From Gammaproteobacteria bacterium (lineage in GTDB: Bacteria; Pseudomonadota; Gammaproteobacteria; HK1), in the NCBI GenBank assembly GCA_013042035.1, contig JABDQX010000462.1:1-29657 (forward strand): a DNA stretch of 29,657 nucleotides. Reading direction: 5' to 3'. The notes under the pieces are model-generated. The model saw only the letters and a list, made by a program, of their open reading frames with translations. It had not been told where the DNA came from and did no database searches. Position numbers and translations under genes: made by a program. Below, piece by piece: positions 1 to 7,948 of this stretch (within the stretch, counting starts at the first letter, position 1; every line of letters begins with the position of its first letter).

Positions 1-277
1 ATGAGCTCGATGAATCGATTACGGTAATACTGCCCTTTAGCATATAGCCTGCCGCGGGAACCGGATGGCAATGTTCCGCTAGTATTACTTTCTCACCATC
101 GTTCGGTGTGATCACCAGTTTTTTGACAGTGATTTCAGGTTTGCCATCCGGGTATTGAAAGCTCGCGCCATTCAAACCAACGGAACCTTTTGCTAAGTCG
201 ATTGTGGTAATTCTATCGTCCGCCAGTATATTACTCGTGAGAAAAATCCAACTGGCAAGAATTACAAAACGACGCAT
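1..277 (-). CDS. Exported cupin-domain protein, 3' end cut by window edge
   Basis: An open frame starts at an ATG at 277 and runs off the left edge, giving about 92 residues without a stop. The first ~19 residues (MRRFVILASWIFLTSNILA) look like a Sec signal peptide, two arginines followed by a hydrophobic stretch and an Ala at the likely cleavage site, so the product is probably periplasmic. The mature part has the pattern EHCHPVPAAGYMLKG followed by a beta-strand-like SITV, which resembles cupin motif 1 (His-x-His ... Gly), a small beta-barrel fold that often binds a metal. The gene lies 42 bases downstream of nuoF on the same strand, in the place where nuoG usually follows. Function and substrate are unknown. 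The signal peptide is clear; the cupin call rests on one motif in a partial protein. Confidence 0.6.
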   Translation of the reverse strand, partial: MRRFVILASWIFLTSNILADDRITTIDLAKGSVGLNGASFQYPDGKPEITVKKLVITPNDGEKVILAEHCHPVPAAGYMLKGSITVIDSSSS

Positions 278-319
278 ACTTTATCCAACTAAGAATTAGA
301 GTGAGTTCGTAAATATAAT

Positions 320-1603
320 TTATACCATACAGCGCCCATGCTCGATATGATATTCAAATTCCTCCCGAAATCGCTCAACAAAACTTTGTACTGGCCAAGC
401 CGCGGCATCTCCCAATGCGCAGATGGTCCGCCCTTCGATACTCTTTGCTATATTCGACAGGCGACCCAAATCCTCAGGGCGCCCTTCACCGTGCTCGATA
501 CGGCTTACCATCCGGTACAGCCAACCGGTTCCTTCTCGGCACGGCGTACACTGACCGCAGGATTCGGCGAAATAAAATCGTGATATGCGCTCAAGCGCCT
601 TCACCATGCAGGTGGTCTCATCCATGACAATAACGGCACCGGAGCCCAGCATGGAACCCGCATGGGATAGACTGTCGTAATCCATATTGGTTTCCAGCAT
701 GACATCGCCGCGCAGAACCGGCACCGATGAGCCACCAGGGATGACGGCCTTGAGTTTTCTACCGCCCAACACGCCACCGGCCATCTCCAGAAGTTCCCGA
801 AATGGCGTACCCATGGAGATCTCGTAATTTCCCGGTCGGTTCACGTGCCCGGAAACCGAGAACAGCTTGGTCCCACCCGCGCTTGGGGGATTGCCCAACG
901 TCATGAACCAGTCAGCCCCATTCCTGATAATGGATGGGACAGAAGCAAAGGTTTCCGTGTTGTTGATGGTGGTGGGACGTCCGTAGAGACCGACGTTGGC
1001 GGGGAAGGGTGGCTTGAATCGTGGCAGGCCTTTCTTCCCTTCCAGAGATTCCAGAAGCGCCGTTTCCTCGCCGCAGATATAGGCACCCGCACCCAGATGC
1101 GCATAAAGCTCGAAATCGATTCCGGAGCCGAGAATGTTTTTCCCCAACAGACCGTGCCGATAAGCATCGGACAATGCCTGTTCGAAATGGAGAAAAGGTT
1201 CATCCATGAACTCACCACGCAGATAGTTATATCCCACGGTCGCCCCCATGGCGTATCCGCCGATGGCCATGCCCTCGATCACGGCATGGGGATTGAAGCG
1301 TAAAATGTCACGATCCTTACAGGTGCCGGGTTCACTTTCGTCGGAGTTGCAAACCACATACTTTTGGATGGACTTCTGGCTTGGTAGATGGCGAGGCATG
1401 AAACTCCATTTAAGGCCGGTCAGGAACCCGGCGCCTCCACGTCCGCGCAGACCCGAGCGTTTGACTTCTTCGATCACATCCTCGGGGAGGTGTCGTTCCG
1501 TTAGGATTTTTCGCCATGCCGCGTAGCCACCGACCTTGAGATAATTCTCATAGGTCCACGGTTCTGGAAAATCTCGGGTTGCGAAACAGACTTCGTTGGC
1601 CAT
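320..1603 (-). CDS. nuoF: NADH-quinone oxidoreductase subunit F
   Basis: 427 residues, full length for NuoF. This is the NADH-oxidising subunit of the Complex I peripheral arm: it binds NADH and FMN and holds the first 4Fe-4S cluster (N3). Seen in the sequence: a glycine-rich RGRGGAGF (about 53-60) and GAGAYICGEETAL (about 171-183) for FMN/NADH binding, and cluster ligands C349-x2-C352-x2-C355 with C395 in the TIC motif. The ATG at 1603 has AAGGTAGTAGG just upstream. It lies 243 bases downstream of nuoE in the nuoABCDEF order. The next gene downstream is a cupin protein rather than nuoG, which normally completes the NADH dehydrogenase module with NuoE and NuoF. No internal damage is visible, so the subunit should be functional if NuoG is encoded elsewhere. 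Confidence 0.97.
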   Translation of the reverse strand: MANEVCFATRDFPEPWTYENYLKVGGYAAWRKILTERHLPEDVIEEVKRSGLRGRGGAGFLTGLKWSFMPRHLPSQKSIQKYVVCNSDESEPGTCKDRDILRFNPHAVIEGMAIGGYAMGATVGYNYLRGEFMDEPFLHFEQALSDAYRHGLLGKNILGSGIDFELYAHLGAGAYICGEETALLESLEGKKGLPRFKPPFPANVGLYGRPTTINNTETFASVPSIIRNGADWFMTLGNPPSAGGTKLFSVSGHVNRPGNYEISMGTPFRELLEMAGGVLGGRKLKAVIPGGSSVPVLRGDVMLETNMDYDSLSHAGSMLGSGAVIVMDETTCMVKALERISRFYFAESCGQCTPCREGTGWLYRMVSRIEHGEGRPEDLGRLSNIAKSIEGRTICALGDAAAWPVQSFVERFREEFEYHIEHGRCMV

Positions 1604-1846
1604 CCTACTACCTTAGATTCACAAATATGCCGGATTATACTTTTAACGCCTGTATTTTGAACTTTCGTTAGAACAGGCGATGCTATGCAGTGTGTAACAT
1701 TGCGAATGGTAAGCGTAATTTTTAGCTCCATTCGGTACTACAACTGCTTTTAAAACCAAAAAAGCGACCCGTTCGAAGTATAGAACAGGCAATAACATAC
1801 TATTTTTCCGGGAGGCACTAAGTGGAGATGTTTGCCGTGCGCGGCA

Positions 1847-2335
1847 CTACGCCAGGTTCTCCAGGATCTCATCGATCTTTTCAGGTGTCAGATCCTCATG
1901 GTATTTATGATCCACCATCATCATGGGTGCTCCACAACAGGCCGCCAGACATTCCTCTTCCCGCTTGAGAAAGATTCGTCCATCCAACGTGGTTTCCCCC
2001 GTTTTTACACCGAGCTTCTTTTCCACATGTTCCACAATCTCCTCGGCGCCTCGCAGCAGACATGAAATATTCGTGCACACCGAGACGCTGTGACGACCGA
2101 CCGGTTCGGTTTCCAACATGGAATAGAAACTTGCGACCTCATAGACGGCGATTGGCGGCAGATCCAGATACGCGGCCACCGCGTCCATCGATTCGACGGT
2201 GAGATAGCCGTGATTCTCATGCTGCACTTCTCTGAGCGCGGCAAGAAGCGCGGAGCGCTTTTGCTCCGGTGGATATTTTGCTATCCACCGGTCGATCTCC
2301 GCTTGAGCGTGTTCCGAGAGTATATTTTCTGGCAT
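1847..2335 (-). CDS. nuoE: NADH-quinone oxidoreductase subunit E
   Basis: 162 residues, the usual size of NuoE, a thioredoxin-like-fold protein that carries the 2Fe-2S cluster N1a in the NADH dehydrogenase module beside NuoF. The cluster ligands are visible as CTNISC in the middle and ECLAACCGAP further on. The N-terminal helical part (HAQAEIDRWIAKYPPEQKRSALLAALREVQ) is typical of the family, as is VYEVASFYSMLETEP. The start ATG at 2335 has no strong Shine-Dalgarno sequence. The gene is separated from nuoD by 367 bases and from nuoF by 243 bases, far more than in a normal nuo operon. A short GC-rich inverted repeat (TGCCG/CGGCA, 1833-1846) sits directly after its stop, but no T-run follows. 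Confidence 0.96.
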   Translation of the reverse strand: MPENILSEHAQAEIDRWIAKYPPEQKRSALLAALREVQHENHGYLTVESMDAVAAYLDLPPIAVYEVASFYSMLETEPVGRHSVSVCTNISCLLRGAEEIVEHVEKKLGVKTGETTLDGRIFLKREEECLAACCGAPMMMVDHKYHEDLTPEKIDEILENLA

Positions 2336-2702
2336 AACGTTTGGGGTTTATAAGGGTGGTTTTATAAGCACAATTGGACTTTATCGGAAATGCTCAGACA
2401 TGCCTTTCAGATCAATCAGGGGCGGACCCACCCCGCTGGATTCCCAATAATGACTATTTAAACACGGATGTTCAAAAAATCGTTTACGGATACCAGTCTG
2501 TATTTAGGATGAGTTCTTTCATGATTATTTTTTCTTACCGGTATTTGCACTTTATCCTTTTTCTGCAAACTCGAAGTATATGCATTCCTACGCAGGGCGT
2601 GGGAGCGAGAAACGGGTTGCATTCAATGGACTTCGTTTACCTATCACCAATCAACCAGACAAATCTTTTGCATGAATTGCTCTAGGTAATTCATGCAAAA
2701 GA
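2336..2702. other. 367-base gap between nuoD and nuoE, no gene
   Basis: I see no convincing coding frame here. The longest plus-strand frame (2374-2685) needs a TTG start, lacks a ribosome binding site and has no recognisable protein character. The gap is AT-rich at 2500-2580 and holds two inverted repeats, listed separately: a degenerate interspersed palindrome at 2587-2603 and a perfect 17-base-pair hairpin at 2662-2704 that overlaps the end of nuoD. Confidence 0.7.
2587..2603. repeat. Degenerate interspersed palindrome (CCCACGC...GCGTGGG type)
   Basis: CCTACGC-AGG-GCGTGGG forms a 7-base-pair stem with one G-U pair and a 3-base loop. With its flanks (GCATT before, AGCGAGAAACG after) it looks like a worn copy of a short palindromic repeat with core CCCACGCAGAGCGTGGGAACGAG that I recall from sulfur-oxidising gammaproteobacteria such as Beggiatoa and from cyanobacteria. 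The match is from memory. Only one copy is in this window. Confidence 0.45.
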
Positions 2703-2704
2703 TT
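2662..2704. terminator. Perfect 17-bp hairpin at the 3' end of nuoD
   Basis: Arms AATCTTTTGCATGAATT (2662-2678) and its exact reverse complement (2688-2704) flank a 9-base loop, and two more pairs (one G-U) can form at the loop base. Two bases of the nuoD stop codon (2703-2705, minus strand) lie inside the arm. On the nuoD transcript the hairpin directly follows the coding sequence, but no clear U-tract comes after it and the stem is AT-rich. It could be a processing or stabilising hairpin, a partial terminator, or the trace of a mobile palindrome. Confidence 0.5.
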
Positions 2705-3956
2705 ATCTATCAACTTCCCCAAACACAATATCCTGGGTTCCGATAATCGCTACTACATCCGCCAGCATATGCCCTCTTACCATCTCATCCATGGCAGCCA
2801 AATGGGCAAAACCCGGCGCGCGGATCTTTAAACGATAAGGTTTGTTAGCGCCATCGGAGATCATATAGATCCCAAACTCTCCCTTGGGTGCCTCGACGGC
2901 GGCGTAGACCTCGCCTTCGGGGATGCAGTAGCCCTCGGTGGCGAGTTTGAAGTGGTGGATCAACCCCTCCATCTCTCCCTTCATCTGTTGGCGTTTGGGT
3001 GAGGCAATCTTGTTGTTTTCGAGGATAACGGGGCCGGGGTTGGCCCGCAGCCAGTCGATACATTGTTTGATGATGCGATTGGATTGCCGGAATTCTTCGA
3101 TACGGACAAGATAACGATCATAACTGTCGCCGGTGGCGCCGACAGGAATATCGAAATCCATTTTGTCGTAAACTGCATAGGGCTGTTTTTTGCGCAGATC
3201 CCAGGCAATTCCGGATCCCCGCAGCATGGGGCCGGAGAATCCCAGTTGCAGTGCCCGCTCCGGTGTCACGATACCGATGTCTACCGTGCGCTGTTTCCAG
3301 ATGCGGTTGTCGGTCAGCAATGTCTCGTATTCGTCCACGCATCCCGGGAACCGCGCCGTGAAATCTTCGACGAAGTCGAGCAGCGTCCCTTCCCGCGCAC
3401 GATTCAATTGTTTTAGCTTCGCCCCTTTTCTCCAACGGGAAGCATCGTATTGGGGCATGCTGTCGGGTAGATCCCGGTAGACGCCGCCGGGGCGATAGTA
3501 GGTGGCATGCATCCTGGTGCCGGATACCGCTTCGTATACATCCATGAGATCTTCGCGCTCACGGAAGGCATAGAGAAACATCGACATGGCCCCGATATCC
3601 AGGGCATGGGCGCCGATCCACATAAGATGATTTAGAATTCGAGTGATCTCGTCGAACATCACGCGAATATATTGCGCCCGAATCGGCACCTCTATCCCGA
3701 GTAACCGTTCGATGGCCGACACATAGGCATGCTCATTGCACATCATGGACACGTAATCGAGCCGGTCCATGTAGCCAATGCTTTGGTTGTATGGCTTGTT
3801 CTCGGCGAGCTTTTCCGTGGCGCGATGCAAAAGACCAATGTGGGGGTCGGCACGCACGATGACCTCGCCGTCAAGCTCAAGGACCAAGCGCAAGACGCCG
3901 TGAGCCGCTGGGTGTTGAGGCCCAAAATTCAGCGTAAAGTTATGGATTTCCGGCAT
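2703..3956 (-). CDS. nuoD: NADH-quinone oxidoreductase subunit D
   Basis: 417 residues from the ATG at 3956, matching the usual NuoD length. A longer frame begins at a TTG at 3983, but homology starts at MPEIHNFTLNFGPQHPAAHG, so the ATG is preferred. NuoD is the 49-kDa-type subunit that forms the quinone-binding pocket with NuoB. Visible family hallmarks: NFGPQHPAAHGVLRL at the N-terminus, HIGLLHRATEKL, YMDRLDYVSMM, the SGTRMHATYYRPGG segment and the C-terminal DIVFGEVDR. It follows nuoC after 147 bases. A separate nuoC and nuoD, rather than the fused nuoCD of enterobacteria, is the common arrangement in many other proteobacteria. Its last codons run into a perfect 17-bp hairpin. Confidence 0.97.
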   Translation of the reverse strand: MPEIHNFTLNFGPQHPAAHGVLRLVLELDGEVIVRADPHIGLLHRATEKLAENKPYNQSIGYMDRLDYVSMMCNEHAYVSAIERLLGIEVPIRAQYIRVMFDEITRILNHLMWIGAHALDIGAMSMFLYAFREREDLMDVYEAVSGTRMHATYYRPGGVYRDLPDSMPQYDASRWRKGAKLKQLNRAREGTLLDFVEDFTARFPGCVDEYETLLTDNRIWKQRTVDIGIVTPERALQLGFSGPMLRGSGIAWDLRKKQPYAVYDKMDFDIPVGATGDSYDRYLVRIEEFRQSNRIIKQCIDWLRANPGPVILENNKIASPKRQQMKGEMEGLIHHFKLATEGYCIPEGEVYAAVEAPKGEFGIYMISDGANKPYRLKIRAPGFAHLAAMDEMVRGHMLADVVAIIGTQDIVFGEVDR

Positions 3957-4103
3957 CGTTATCTCTGGTGCTGCGCACGGCAACTTTGTTGGCCATAGAT
4001 TTTTTATAACTTTCCACCCCGCGCAGCGGGGCCATGTAATTTTTACTAGCCGCTTTGTGTAGCAATCGGATGAACCAGTGCCCTTAAGGCAGTCAATGAA
4101 AAA

Positions 4104-4790
4104 TCACCGTATTACCCGTGGTACCAGTGTCCTTGGCTTTATGGATACCGGTTCATACGTTACCCGTTTTTTCTCCGGATCGTATCGCGTCTCCATTGTG
4201 CCCGTGAGAGGAAAGTCTTTACGCAGTGGATATCCGATGAACCCGTAGTCTGTCAGGATGCGTCGCAAATCAGGATGTCCTTCGAACAGGATGCCAAAGA
4301 GATCGAATGCTTCGCGCTCGAACCAGTTGGCCGAATTCCAGATCTCTACGACTGAACCGAGTCTGGGCGGATCGCTTTGCGCATAGGTTCGTACCCGCAG
4401 GCGCTGATTATTCGAATGAGAAAGCAAATGGTAGACCACGGCAAACCGTTCTCTGGACGGCATGTCGATATTCCTTGCCGATGTGTTGGCCAACGTACTG
4501 GAAGTAATGCCTCGGGAAAAACTACCGGAACCCGTATCGGTATCCCAATTAGTGATGCCGTATTGGGCGTAGTCGACACCGCACAGATCCACTAACTGTT
4601 CGAACTCGAATGCCGATTCATCCCGCAATGCACGGCACACCGTGAGAAGATGTCGGGCTGGAATTTCCAGGGTCACATCGCCTATGGAAACATCACAGGA
4701 AACCAACTCGTCGGCAAAACGCTTCTTTAATGAATCCACCAAATTCCCGGACAGGGAATCTTGGATGTTTTTATTATTGGGGGTTTCCAT
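4104..4790 (-). CDS. nuoC: NADH-quinone oxidoreductase subunit C
   Basis: 228 residues. NuoC is the 30-kDa-type structural subunit linking NuoD and the quinone module. Family signatures are present: CGVDYAQYG near residue 70, FAVVYHLLSHSNNQRLRVR, the hallmark WNSANWFEREAFDLFGILFEGHPDLRRILTDYGFIGYPLRKDFPLTG-type stretch in the C-terminal half, and a YEPVSIKPRTLVPRVIR end. A loop of about 25 residues rich in Ser/Thr/Gly/Asp (after DYAQYG) lengthens the middle and is variable in this family. The start ATG at 4790 lies 36 bases after nuoB. The gap to nuoD is 147 bases and contains no gene. Confidence 0.96.
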   Translation of the reverse strand: METPNNKNIQDSLSGNLVDSLKKRFADELVSCDVSIGDVTLEIPARHLLTVCRALRDESAFEFEQLVDLCGVDYAQYGITNWDTDTGSGSFSRGITSSTLANTSARNIDMPSRERFAVVYHLLSHSNNQRLRVRTYAQSDPPRLGSVVEIWNSANWFEREAFDLFGILFEGHPDLRRILTDYGFIGYPLRKDFPLTGTMETRYDPEKKRVTYEPVSIKPRTLVPRVIR

Positions 4791-4826
4791 GTGATTTTCG
4801 ATTTTAGCCTGCCTGTCACGATGAGA

Positions 4827-5330
4827 TCACGTGACCAGAACTTTTCCCGCATCTTTTCGGGCAATTGTGTTGGTACGCCTGATCTTTTCCTGAAGTTGAA
4901 GTATGCCGTAGAGCAAGGCTTCCGCCGTAGGGGGACAACCTGGTATGTAGATATCCACTGGAACGATACGATCACAGCCCCGAACGACGGAATAGGCGTA
5001 ATGATAATAGCCACCACCATTGGCGCATGAACCCATGGAAATGACCCATCGAGGCTCCGCCATTTGGTCGTAGACCTTACGCAAGGCAGGCGCCATTTTA
5101 TTAACCAATGTCCCGGCGACGATCATGACATCCGATTGTCGGGGGCTTGGACGGAAAATGATGCCGAATCGGTCCAAATCATAGCGGGCCGCACCGGCGT
5201 GCATCATTTCCACCGCGCAGCAGGCAAGACCGAATGTCATTGGCCACAGAGAGCCGGTCCGCGCCCAGTTGATGAGTTGGTCCGCGGTTGTGGTTACGAC
5301 GCTTTCCCGCAGGATGCCTTCTATTCCCAT
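4827..5330 (-). CDS. nuoB: NADH-quinone oxidoreductase subunit B
   Basis: 167 residues from the ATG at 5330 (MGIEGILRESVV...). A frame extending to 5351 exists, but GGGAGC lies at Shine-Dalgarno distance from 5330 and the family start matches there. NuoB carries the terminal 4Fe-4S cluster N2 that reduces quinone. Ligand cysteines are visible as the adjacent pair in FGLACCAVEMMHAG, the Cys in SMGSCANGGGYYHYAYSVVRGC and the Cys in YIPGCPPTAEALL. The gene overlaps the 3' end of nuoA by 10 bases, so the two are probably translationally coupled. This is the tightest junction in the cluster; spacing grows steadily from here to nuoF. Confidence 0.97.
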   Translation of the reverse strand: MGIEGILRESVVTTTADQLINWARTGSLWPMTFGLACCAVEMMHAGAARYDLDRFGIIFRPSPRQSDVMIVAGTLVNKMAPALRKVYDQMAEPRWVISMGSCANGGGYYHYAYSVVRGCDRIVPVDIYIPGCPPTAEALLYGILQLQEKIRRTNTIARKDAGKVLVT

Positions 5331-5677
5331 TCTAAAGCTCCCTTCTTCCACTCATAAATGAAGCCGACTACCAGTATTCCGAGGAATATAACCATTGCCC
5401 AAAATCCGATCATGCCGATTTGCTTCAAAACCACCGCCCACGGGAATAAAAAGGCAATCTCAAGATCGAAAATAATGAACAAGATTGCAACCAGATAGTA
5501 GCGAACATCGAATTTCATACGGGAATCTTCGAATGCCTCGAATCCACACTCGTAAGGGGAGAGCTTTTCTTCATCCGGACGATGCGGCGCTAAAATGTTA
5601 TTTATCGAGATCAGCACCACACCTAATCCAAACCCGACTAAAATGAAGATCAAGACGGGTAGGTAGCTAGTTAACAT
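5321..5677 (-). CDS. nuoA: NADH-quinone oxidoreductase subunit A
   Basis: 118 residues, an integral membrane subunit of the Complex I proton-translocating arm near the quinone cavity. Three hydrophobic segments are visible (about residues 7-27, 62-82 and 88-108). The family hallmark, a cytoplasmic loop with KLSPYECGFEAFEDSRMKFDVRYYLVAILFIIFDLE, is present with its conserved Cys and acidic residues. The ATG at 5677 has a strong GGGGGA upstream. It is the first gene of the nuoABCDEF run, so the cluster promoter should lie in the 131 bases between it and the next gene; I could not identify a clear -35/-10 pair there. Confidence 0.96.
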   Translation of the reverse strand: MLTSYLPVLIFILVGFGLGVVLISINNILAPHRPDEEKLSPYECGFEAFEDSRMKFDVRYYLVAILFIIFDLEIAFLFPWAVVLKQIGMIGFWAMVIFLGILVVGFIYEWKKGALEWE

Positions 5678-5808
5678 TCGAATTTCCCCCCGTGTACAAC
5701 TTTCTCGTGTAACCTGCCGATTTTCCGCGAATGCAATCTTTCAACAGGACTTGTTAAGCTTTTAAGCAACTAACGGTTTGGATAAAGTTGCACACGGAAT
5801 GCATCTCG

Positions 5809-7770
5809 TCATTGAGTTGGTTGATTACGCGCTGGTTGACCGTAGTAGTTCGGTTGACCGTAGTATGGATATGGCTGGGATTGTTGTGGGTAACCATATC
5901 CGGCTGCCGGAGCGCGGTAATAGGGATACTGTGGTTGTGGCGGGCGTGGTGCCGCCGCCCGGCTGGTTTGTTTCTTTTTCGCTGCTTTGGTGGATTCCTT
6001 ACCCGTTGCGGAATCTGTTGCAGAGGCACTTTTCTTTTGGCCGGCTGTTTCAGCGTCCGGCTTTTGTGTGGGAGATCCCTGTGCGGTTTCGGGCTCTTTC
6101 TTCTGATCTTTTGCCTTCCGGGATTGTGCCACGGCCGATGGGGTGCTATTCGTGTCGATTGGCGCCTGCGTACCGGTGGCCTGTGCCGGTTTCGATGCCG
6201 TTGTGTCAGGAGTTGGCGGTACGGCAGTGGGACTCGATTGAATAACCGCCGAGGTTTTTTCTTCGATGTTTGTCACGGCCTTCCGGTGCGTACCTTCTGC
6301 TTCATGACTTTCGGCTATTTTAGGTGTTTTTATATCGGTTGTCGGGGCTGTCGGAGCGGGGCGAGAAGTCGTCGATGTGGTTTTGCTGTTTGCTACGGTA
6401 GTACGCTTGTCCGATTGGGTCGGCGTTGCCTTGGCGGGAATCGCTGAAGATTTCGCAGGCTTCTTGATTTCGGCGGATGTTATGGGTGCTTGTTGTGATC
6501 CACTTGGATTTTCATTTCTCTTGGGTTCTTCAAACCATAAAAAAACCACGGCGCTGATTAGGATGATAGAACCTAGCCAAAACAGCCCTCCCTTGACATC
6601 CAGGCTCCCTCCCAATTTTTCCTTCATTGATATCGCATTCGGTGCTGTGTGCGTGCTATGTGTATTGTTTGCGGACATCGAACCCATATCCTCCGTTTTA
6701 GCTGGTATGTGTTTGCTCGGACGTTCTTCCTCGTTTTTCTTTGATTTAGAGCTGGAAACCGATGGAAGATAATCATGATCTTGCGCAGTAGGTTTTGATT
6801 GTGATGAGCTTGGTGTTTGCGAATTCGGTGTTGCCACTGCTCCAGGTTGTATTTGTTCTTCCTGATGTTCCTCTACATCTTCTTTTGGTGCCGAGGTGAA
6901 AGCCGATGGAAGAAAGTCGTAGTTTTGTGAAGTGGATTCCGATAGCGATGGCTGTAATGTTTGCGAACCCGGTGTCGCTACCACTTCAGGTTGCATTTGT
7001 TCTTCCTGATGTTCCTCTACATCTTCTTCTGCTGCCGAGGTAAAAACCGATGGAAGGAAATCATAGTTTTGTGGAGTAGCCCTTGATGTCGATGATTTGA
7101 ATAGTATTCGCGGATCTATTGCCGTCGTCGCTTTAGTTTGTATTTGCTCTTCCTGATGTTCTTCCTCGTGTTCTTTTGGTGTCGAGGTGGAAACTGGTGG
7201 AAGGGAATCATGGTATTGCGCGGTAGACTCCGAGGCAGCAGGCTCTGACGATTCTGGTTCTAGCGCTTGTGAATCCACCGCTTCCAGTATTTCAGACGAT
7301 ATTTGCTTTTCCTGATTTTTCCTCGCTGCCGAGGTAAAGATCGAGGGAAGGAAATCATAGTTTTCCTGAGCGGGCTTTGATGGTTCTAGTATTTCTTCAT
7401 CCGGTGCCACCACCGTTTCAATTTGTATCTGTTCTGCCTGAAGCTCCTCGGAATTTTCCTCTGTTGTCGAGGCAGGAGCTGATAAAGGAATATCATCGCT
7501 TTGTGAAGCAGGCTTGGATGGTGACGGCTTTAGTGTCTGCGGAACGGCTGCTTCCGCCGCAGTTTCCTGTTTCGTTGCAACCGTTTTTTTGGCTTTGGCC
7601 TTTTTCTTCGCCGTGGCTTTTTTTGGAGGCGCCACTTTTTTCTTGGCCGTAACCTTTTTCTTCCCTGTATTTTGCTTTTTTTCTATATCCGGCTGCTCTA
7701 CCGCCTTCTTCTCCGTCTCCGGCTTTTCTGCATCCGGTCGTATGTCATCTCGATCGTCTACATTTGCCAT
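5809..7770 (-). CDS. Unrecognised repeat-rich, membrane-anchored protein with Lys-rich N-terminus and Pro/Tyr-rich tail
   Basis: 653 residues of mostly low-complexity sequence with a clear modular order. Residues ~15-70 are Lys/Ala-rich with KKK-containing blocks like histone H1-type tails. Residues ~91-345 contain six related units of 46-49 residues, each opening with an (N/H)(Y/D)-x-LPS-type motif (positions 91, 137, 186, 235, 283, 331) and continuing into a Glu/Gln-rich stretch (VEEHQEEQ). One hydrophobic helix spans ~395-413 (GLFWLGSIILISAVVFLWF). Residues ~414-605 are Thr/Ala/Pro/Lys-rich, and the C-terminus (~606-653) is Pro/Tyr/Gly/Gln-rich (YPYYGQPNYYGQP). The ATG at 7770 follows a very good AAGAGGTGA. 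By charge, the N-terminal part should be cytoplasmic and the tail periplasmic; that is inference. Despite the composition it is the long frame with a proper start, so I take it as real. Function is unknown; DNA or polyanion tethering to the membrane is one speculative reading. Confidence 0.75.
   Translation of the reverse strand: MANVDDRDDIRPDAEKPETEKKAVEQPDIEKKQNTGKKKVTAKKKVAPPKKATAKKKAKAKKTVATKQETAAEAAVPQTLKPSPSKPASQSDDIPLSAPASTTEENSEELQAEQIQIETVVAPDEEILEPSKPAQENYDFLPSIFTSAARKNQEKQISSEILEAVDSQALEPESSEPAASESTAQYHDSLPPVSTSTPKEHEEEHQEEQIQTKATTAIDPRILFKSSTSRATPQNYDFLPSVFTSAAEEDVEEHQEEQMQPEVVATPGSQTLQPSLSESTSQNYDFLPSAFTSAPKEDVEEHQEEQIQPGAVATPNSQTPSSSQSKPTAQDHDYLPSVSSSKSKKNEEERPSKHIPAKTEDMGSMSANNTHSTHTAPNAISMKEKLGGSLDVKGGLFWLGSIILISAVVFLWFEEPKRNENPSGSQQAPITSAEIKKPAKSSAIPAKATPTQSDKRTTVANSKTTSTTSRPAPTAPTTDIKTPKIAESHEAEGTHRKAVTNIEEKTSAVIQSSPTAVPPTPDTTASKPAQATGTQAPIDTNSTPSAVAQSRKAKDQKKEPETAQGSPTQKPDAETAGQKKSASATDSATGKESTKAAKKKQTSRAAAPRPPQPQYPYYRAPAAGYGYPQQSQPYPYYGQPNYYGQPARNQPTQ
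6736..7500 (-). repeat. Coding tandem repeats, about 48 codons per unit
   Basis: Six units encode the ~48-residue repeats of the 653-residue protein. Two adjacent units (6781-6924 and 6925-7068) are closest: a 34-base block at 6851-6884 recurs exactly at 6995-7028, an offset of 144 bases or 48 codons. A third unit shares a shorter part of it near 7140. This points to recent in-frame tandem duplication and a locus that may vary in copy number between strains. Confidence 0.8.
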
Positions 7771-7948
7771 TGATATTCACCTCTTAGCGTGTAAATTCAG
7801 GCCGAGTCGCGATTTTGGTAGTTGGACGGTAGCGCTTGCAACCGAGTCATAATGCTATGTTATTTGCTGAGAGATCAGAGATTCTTGATCCCGATGCGCT
7901 ATCTTGGTGCACAATTCGATAGGCATAATCTCTAAATTAAATCATGAA

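Noticed and set aside
1833..1846. GC hairpin TGCCG-TGCG-CGGCA after nuoE as an intrinsic terminator
   Set aside because: The stem is only 5 bp and no T-run follows on the nuoE strand.
2374..2685. 103-codon plus-strand frame in the nuoD-nuoE gap
   Set aside because: It needs a TTG start, has no ribosome binding site, its composition is not protein-like and it runs into a palindrome.
5788..6447. 219-codon plus-strand frame rich in Cys, Gly and Arg, antisense to the 653-residue gene
   Set aside because: It mirrors Pro/Thr/Ala-rich codons of the opposite strand. The minus-strand frame is three times longer and has the better start signal.
6736..7500. Regular ~144-base repeats that could be taken for a CRISPR array serving the Cas6-like gene
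   Set aside because: The period is 46-49 codons, units diverge in a codon-like way, and the repeats lie inside a long frame with a strong ribosome binding site. There is no short repeat/spacer pattern here or anywhere else in the window.
7829..7880. tRNA-like stretch (AGTTGGACGGTAGCGC resembling a D-arm)
   Set aside because: No T-loop consensus (GGTTCGAATCC-like), no acceptor stem and no CCA end could be found at suitable distances.
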